Below are positions 61,801 through 64,000 of a stretch of DNA of 64,000 nt, piece after piece; position 1 is the stretch's first letter; every line of letters starts with the position of its first letter. Source of the stretch: Progne subis subis. Taxonomy: Eukaryota; Chordata; Aves; Passeriformes; Hirundinidae. The position numbers and the translations under genes are program-made. The stretch is taken from contig JAKJHU010000062.1 of assembly GCA_022316685.1 (NCBI GenBank), positions 1,546,001 through 1,610,000 on the forward strand, given 5' to 3'. The notes below the pieces were generated by a model, which searched no databases, had not been told where the DNA came from, and saw only the letters and a program-made list of their open reading frames with translations.

Positions 61801-63383
61801 GCCCTCATCCAAAGCAGTCTCTTCAGGCACACAGTTTGCAAGGGTGGGCAAATACAGGCAGGATACACAAAATCGCTGACCTAGAAAGCAGGGCACCCTC
61901 CATGACAGTCAGTGGCAACACTTTGGGAAGAAACCTTTGAAAAATTCCATTTGAGGACAACAGGACCTGGCAGCTGTCAGCCCTGGTAGTCAAGTCAGTG
62001 GAGAGAAAGGTTTGGCCAGCCATGTCAGACCCTTGCCAAGCTGTGTGGGGCTAAGGCTCCAGCCAAACCTTTCGGCACACTGGACATAATTAATACAGAA
62101 AGGGCCCTTTGCCCTGCAGCAGCCCAAGAGGGGCTGATAGGGAAGCACTGATACTTGCTCTAATTTTATTCCTGGTTTATTTAGTCCATCCATTATGAAA
62201 TTAGGTACGTGCAAGATGTTCAAGACATAAAATATATTATTTCAGCTTTTGCAAGAACCGTGGAAGACCCCAAAGCATATGTTTATTTATAATAACTAAT
62301 AAAAATATGTACATAAAAATAAGGACAAACTTCACTGAGCCTTTTTTTAAACAGTACAAATACCATTGTTTCTTGGAGACTGACACAAGAGATTCCATCA
62401 ACAGAAGATCAGGAATTGGTGTTGCAACAAAATCCTGACTTTTGTAGACACGTCTTCAGGTGCTGTAGGGATATGAATCCCACGGTAAGATGCTCTGTCA
62501 GTGGGCATCCAGGTTTTAGCTTAAGCACCTGGTTAGGAATGCAGGCATCCTATACAGGTGAAGGTGTACAGGTAAAGGTGTGGGTATCTTTTTCAGTGAA
62601 TGATTAAGAGTGGAAGCCTACCTGAAAAGGTCCCAATTATTCTCAGAAGAAACCATCCCTGCTCAACTGACTCAAATGCAGAAATCTTATCTCCGAGACA
62701 CCTGCAACCAGATGCTTAGGCCCTCGTTAATCTCACCTAGACAAAGCTATCTAACAGTGCAATCTATCTCCCTTTGTGGGCAAGAGGGAGAGTTAGACTT
62801 CAAGATGCACCTATGTACTCATGCCCTACTGTGCACCAGTTCATCTCTTTGAAAACCAAAGAAATTCAGACAATTCTCTTAATTTAGACACGCAAGTCTC
62901 GAGCTCAAGATGTCAGAACTAACCCCACGCCTACCACTTCATGGGATGAACCTGACTCCCTCTAAACACTTTAGCTCTTCTTGGCTAACCATAAAGGTAT
63001 GCTGCAAATAATGCAATCAGTTTTCCCTCTCTTAGAAATGCACTGCCAGAATTCACCCCCTCCCTGTGCACCCAACTGGGCACGCTTTCCTCAGTCCTCC
63101 CTCCAGCAAGATGCCAGCCAAACAGCCCAGCTACAGCTTTGCTGTGTGGTGGAAGTCTTGGCCTTTCTCCTGCATTCTTTCCAGGCATCCATGTAAGAGA
63201 CTTAGAACGGATGTTGGGGATTAGATGTACAAAATACCTCCAAAAGGACAGAGCAGAAAGGAACAGATTAATGCAGCTAACCACATCACACCAGGGCAGG
63301 CCGAAAATATTCATCCCAGCAGACAAAACCAGGAGCAGCAGAGTGTGGGTGATTTGTGGCTGAGCAGCAGCTCAGCATAAGTG
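58801..63383. other. Non-coding stretch, nothing firmly recognised
   Basis: About 4.6 kb. A 16-bp inverted repeat AGGGACA/TGTCCCT with a 2-base loop lies at 59147-59162, and T14 near 60401. Minus frame 60481-60885 (134 codons) overlaps a 91-codon plus frame. Minus 62985-63326 (113 codons) overlaps two plus frames. None resembles a family. Confidence 0.45.
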
Positions 63384-63406
63384 ATCTAAATCACAATGAT
63401 TTAGAT
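63384..63406. repeat. Perfect 10-bp inverted repeat with 3-base loop
   Basis: ATCTAAATCA at 63384-63393 and TGATTTAGAT at 63397-63406 are exact reverse complements around CAA. Each arm holds a homeodomain-like AAATCA/TGATTT word, so it could be a dimer site or hairpin. Confidence 0.85.
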
Positions 63407-63990
63407 GTTCTTGATATCTAATCTCATGTTGTACTGAGGACATTACAGTGCAACTCTGAGCATCCAATTCTAATTTAGCCACAGTTGTACACATTAACTT
63501 CTCTACAACACTGTTTCTGTTCTCCCGCTGCCAAGCCTCATGTCCCTTCCCAATACACCATTATCAGGATTTTTTTCCTCTTTTTAAATCACAAATCAGA
63601 CACAACAGTATGCTGAATCAAGGAACGCTCCTTGAAGAAGGCAATAGATTTTGAGTCTCTAGAGTACTGTGGGATCACATTTTCTGGCTTTCCTCCACAG
63701 CAACAAGGACAACAAATATACATTAAAAAGGAGGGAAAAAAAAAAAAAAAAAAGTCAAGAGAAAGAAAATTAGAGTGAAATCGCTTGCCTCCAGCATCTG
63801 GCTCTTGAAGAAAAACATATATGATGACCATTTTTTCATTACCCCCCACTCACATGATTCTTACCACTCTCTATTAGAGGGGCAGGCTCGTTAGATGATT
63901 CACAGAGCTCCCTGTCTGCCAAGTTTATTTGGGGCCATATAATATTACCCTTTGATTATAAATACTGCCTTTATGTAAGGATGTGGGCAC
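63407..63990. other. Non-coding right flank
   Basis: A18 at 63736-63753. The 86-codon minus frame across it is interrupted by poly-Phe from the homopolymer. No gene. Confidence 0.5.
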
Positions 63991-64000
63991 ACTTACCAGG
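63991..64000 (-). other. Near-perfect splice-donor sequence at window edge
   Basis: On the minus strand the last ten bases read CCTG|GTAAGT, a near-consensus 5' splice site; the intron would begin at 63996 and run leftward. The exon would lie almost entirely beyond the window. If real, a minus-strand gene has its first or an internal exon just outside and this window begins in its intron. Confidence 0.3.

Noticed and set aside
1..64000. CRISPR array, phage, plasmid or operon-type system
   Set aside because: No spaced direct repeats, no dense long frames and no bacterial-type spacing; the sequence is eukaryotic throughout.

Overview
This 64 kb window looks like non-coding vertebrate DNA. The sequence is AT-rich, CpG-poor and eukaryotic, with long A/T homopolymers, degraded retroelement fragments and no open reading frame I can defend as a gene. 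The longest stop-free runs are about 120-158 codons. They lie in low-complexity or locally GC-rich DNA, are often open in several overlapping frames, and show no family motif. I saw no rRNA gene, functional tRNA gene, CRISPR array, operon or bacterial signal.

The organism is probably a sauropsid, most likely a bird (inference). The recognisable repeats are ancient amniote relics: MIR/CORE-SINE-type fragments, CR1/L3-type LINE 3' ends, a decayed CR1/L3-like pol segment, and a palindrome-bearing repeat I associate with turtle, crocodile and bird genomes. Mammalian Alu, B1/B2 and L1 copies are absent, and so are young repeats in general. Several A/C-rich or T/G-rich tracts resemble ones common in bird genomes.

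Layout. 1-2.6 kb: AT-rich left edge with weak 3'-UTR-like hints. 2.6-3.5 kb: two relics of one palindromic repeat family in opposite orientation. 5.64-6.06 kb: conserved-element-like block with a strong splice-acceptor look-alike. 11.4-14.3 kb: a MIR relic, then a minus-strand L3/CR1-type 3' end and LINE pol segment in the order expected for one decayed element. 15.5-16.0 kb: homeodomain-motif-rich block. 19.7-21.3 kb: GC-rich block with a short-loop G-quadruplex motif, a GGA repeat and a T/A hairpin. 22.1-26.3 kb: regulatory-looking block, three MIR relics and an L3 relic. 30.3-31.6 kb: tandem duplication, TA/A-C tract and a block with an everted NFI-like repeat. 33.5-37.6 kb: the strongest cluster of enhancer-like sequence. 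41.5-56.4 kb: scattered SINE relics, a GC-rich patch, and regulatory-looking blocks at 52.2-53.1 and 55.6-56.0 kb. 58.63-58.80 kb: a G/T tract with five G-runs of at least four. The last ten bases contain a near-perfect splice donor on the minus strand.

No genes work together here in an operon sense. The best overall reading (inference) is a transposon-poor gene desert or large intron carrying long-range regulatory elements of a neighbouring gene. I cannot name that gene from sequence alone, and no alignment was available to confirm conservation.
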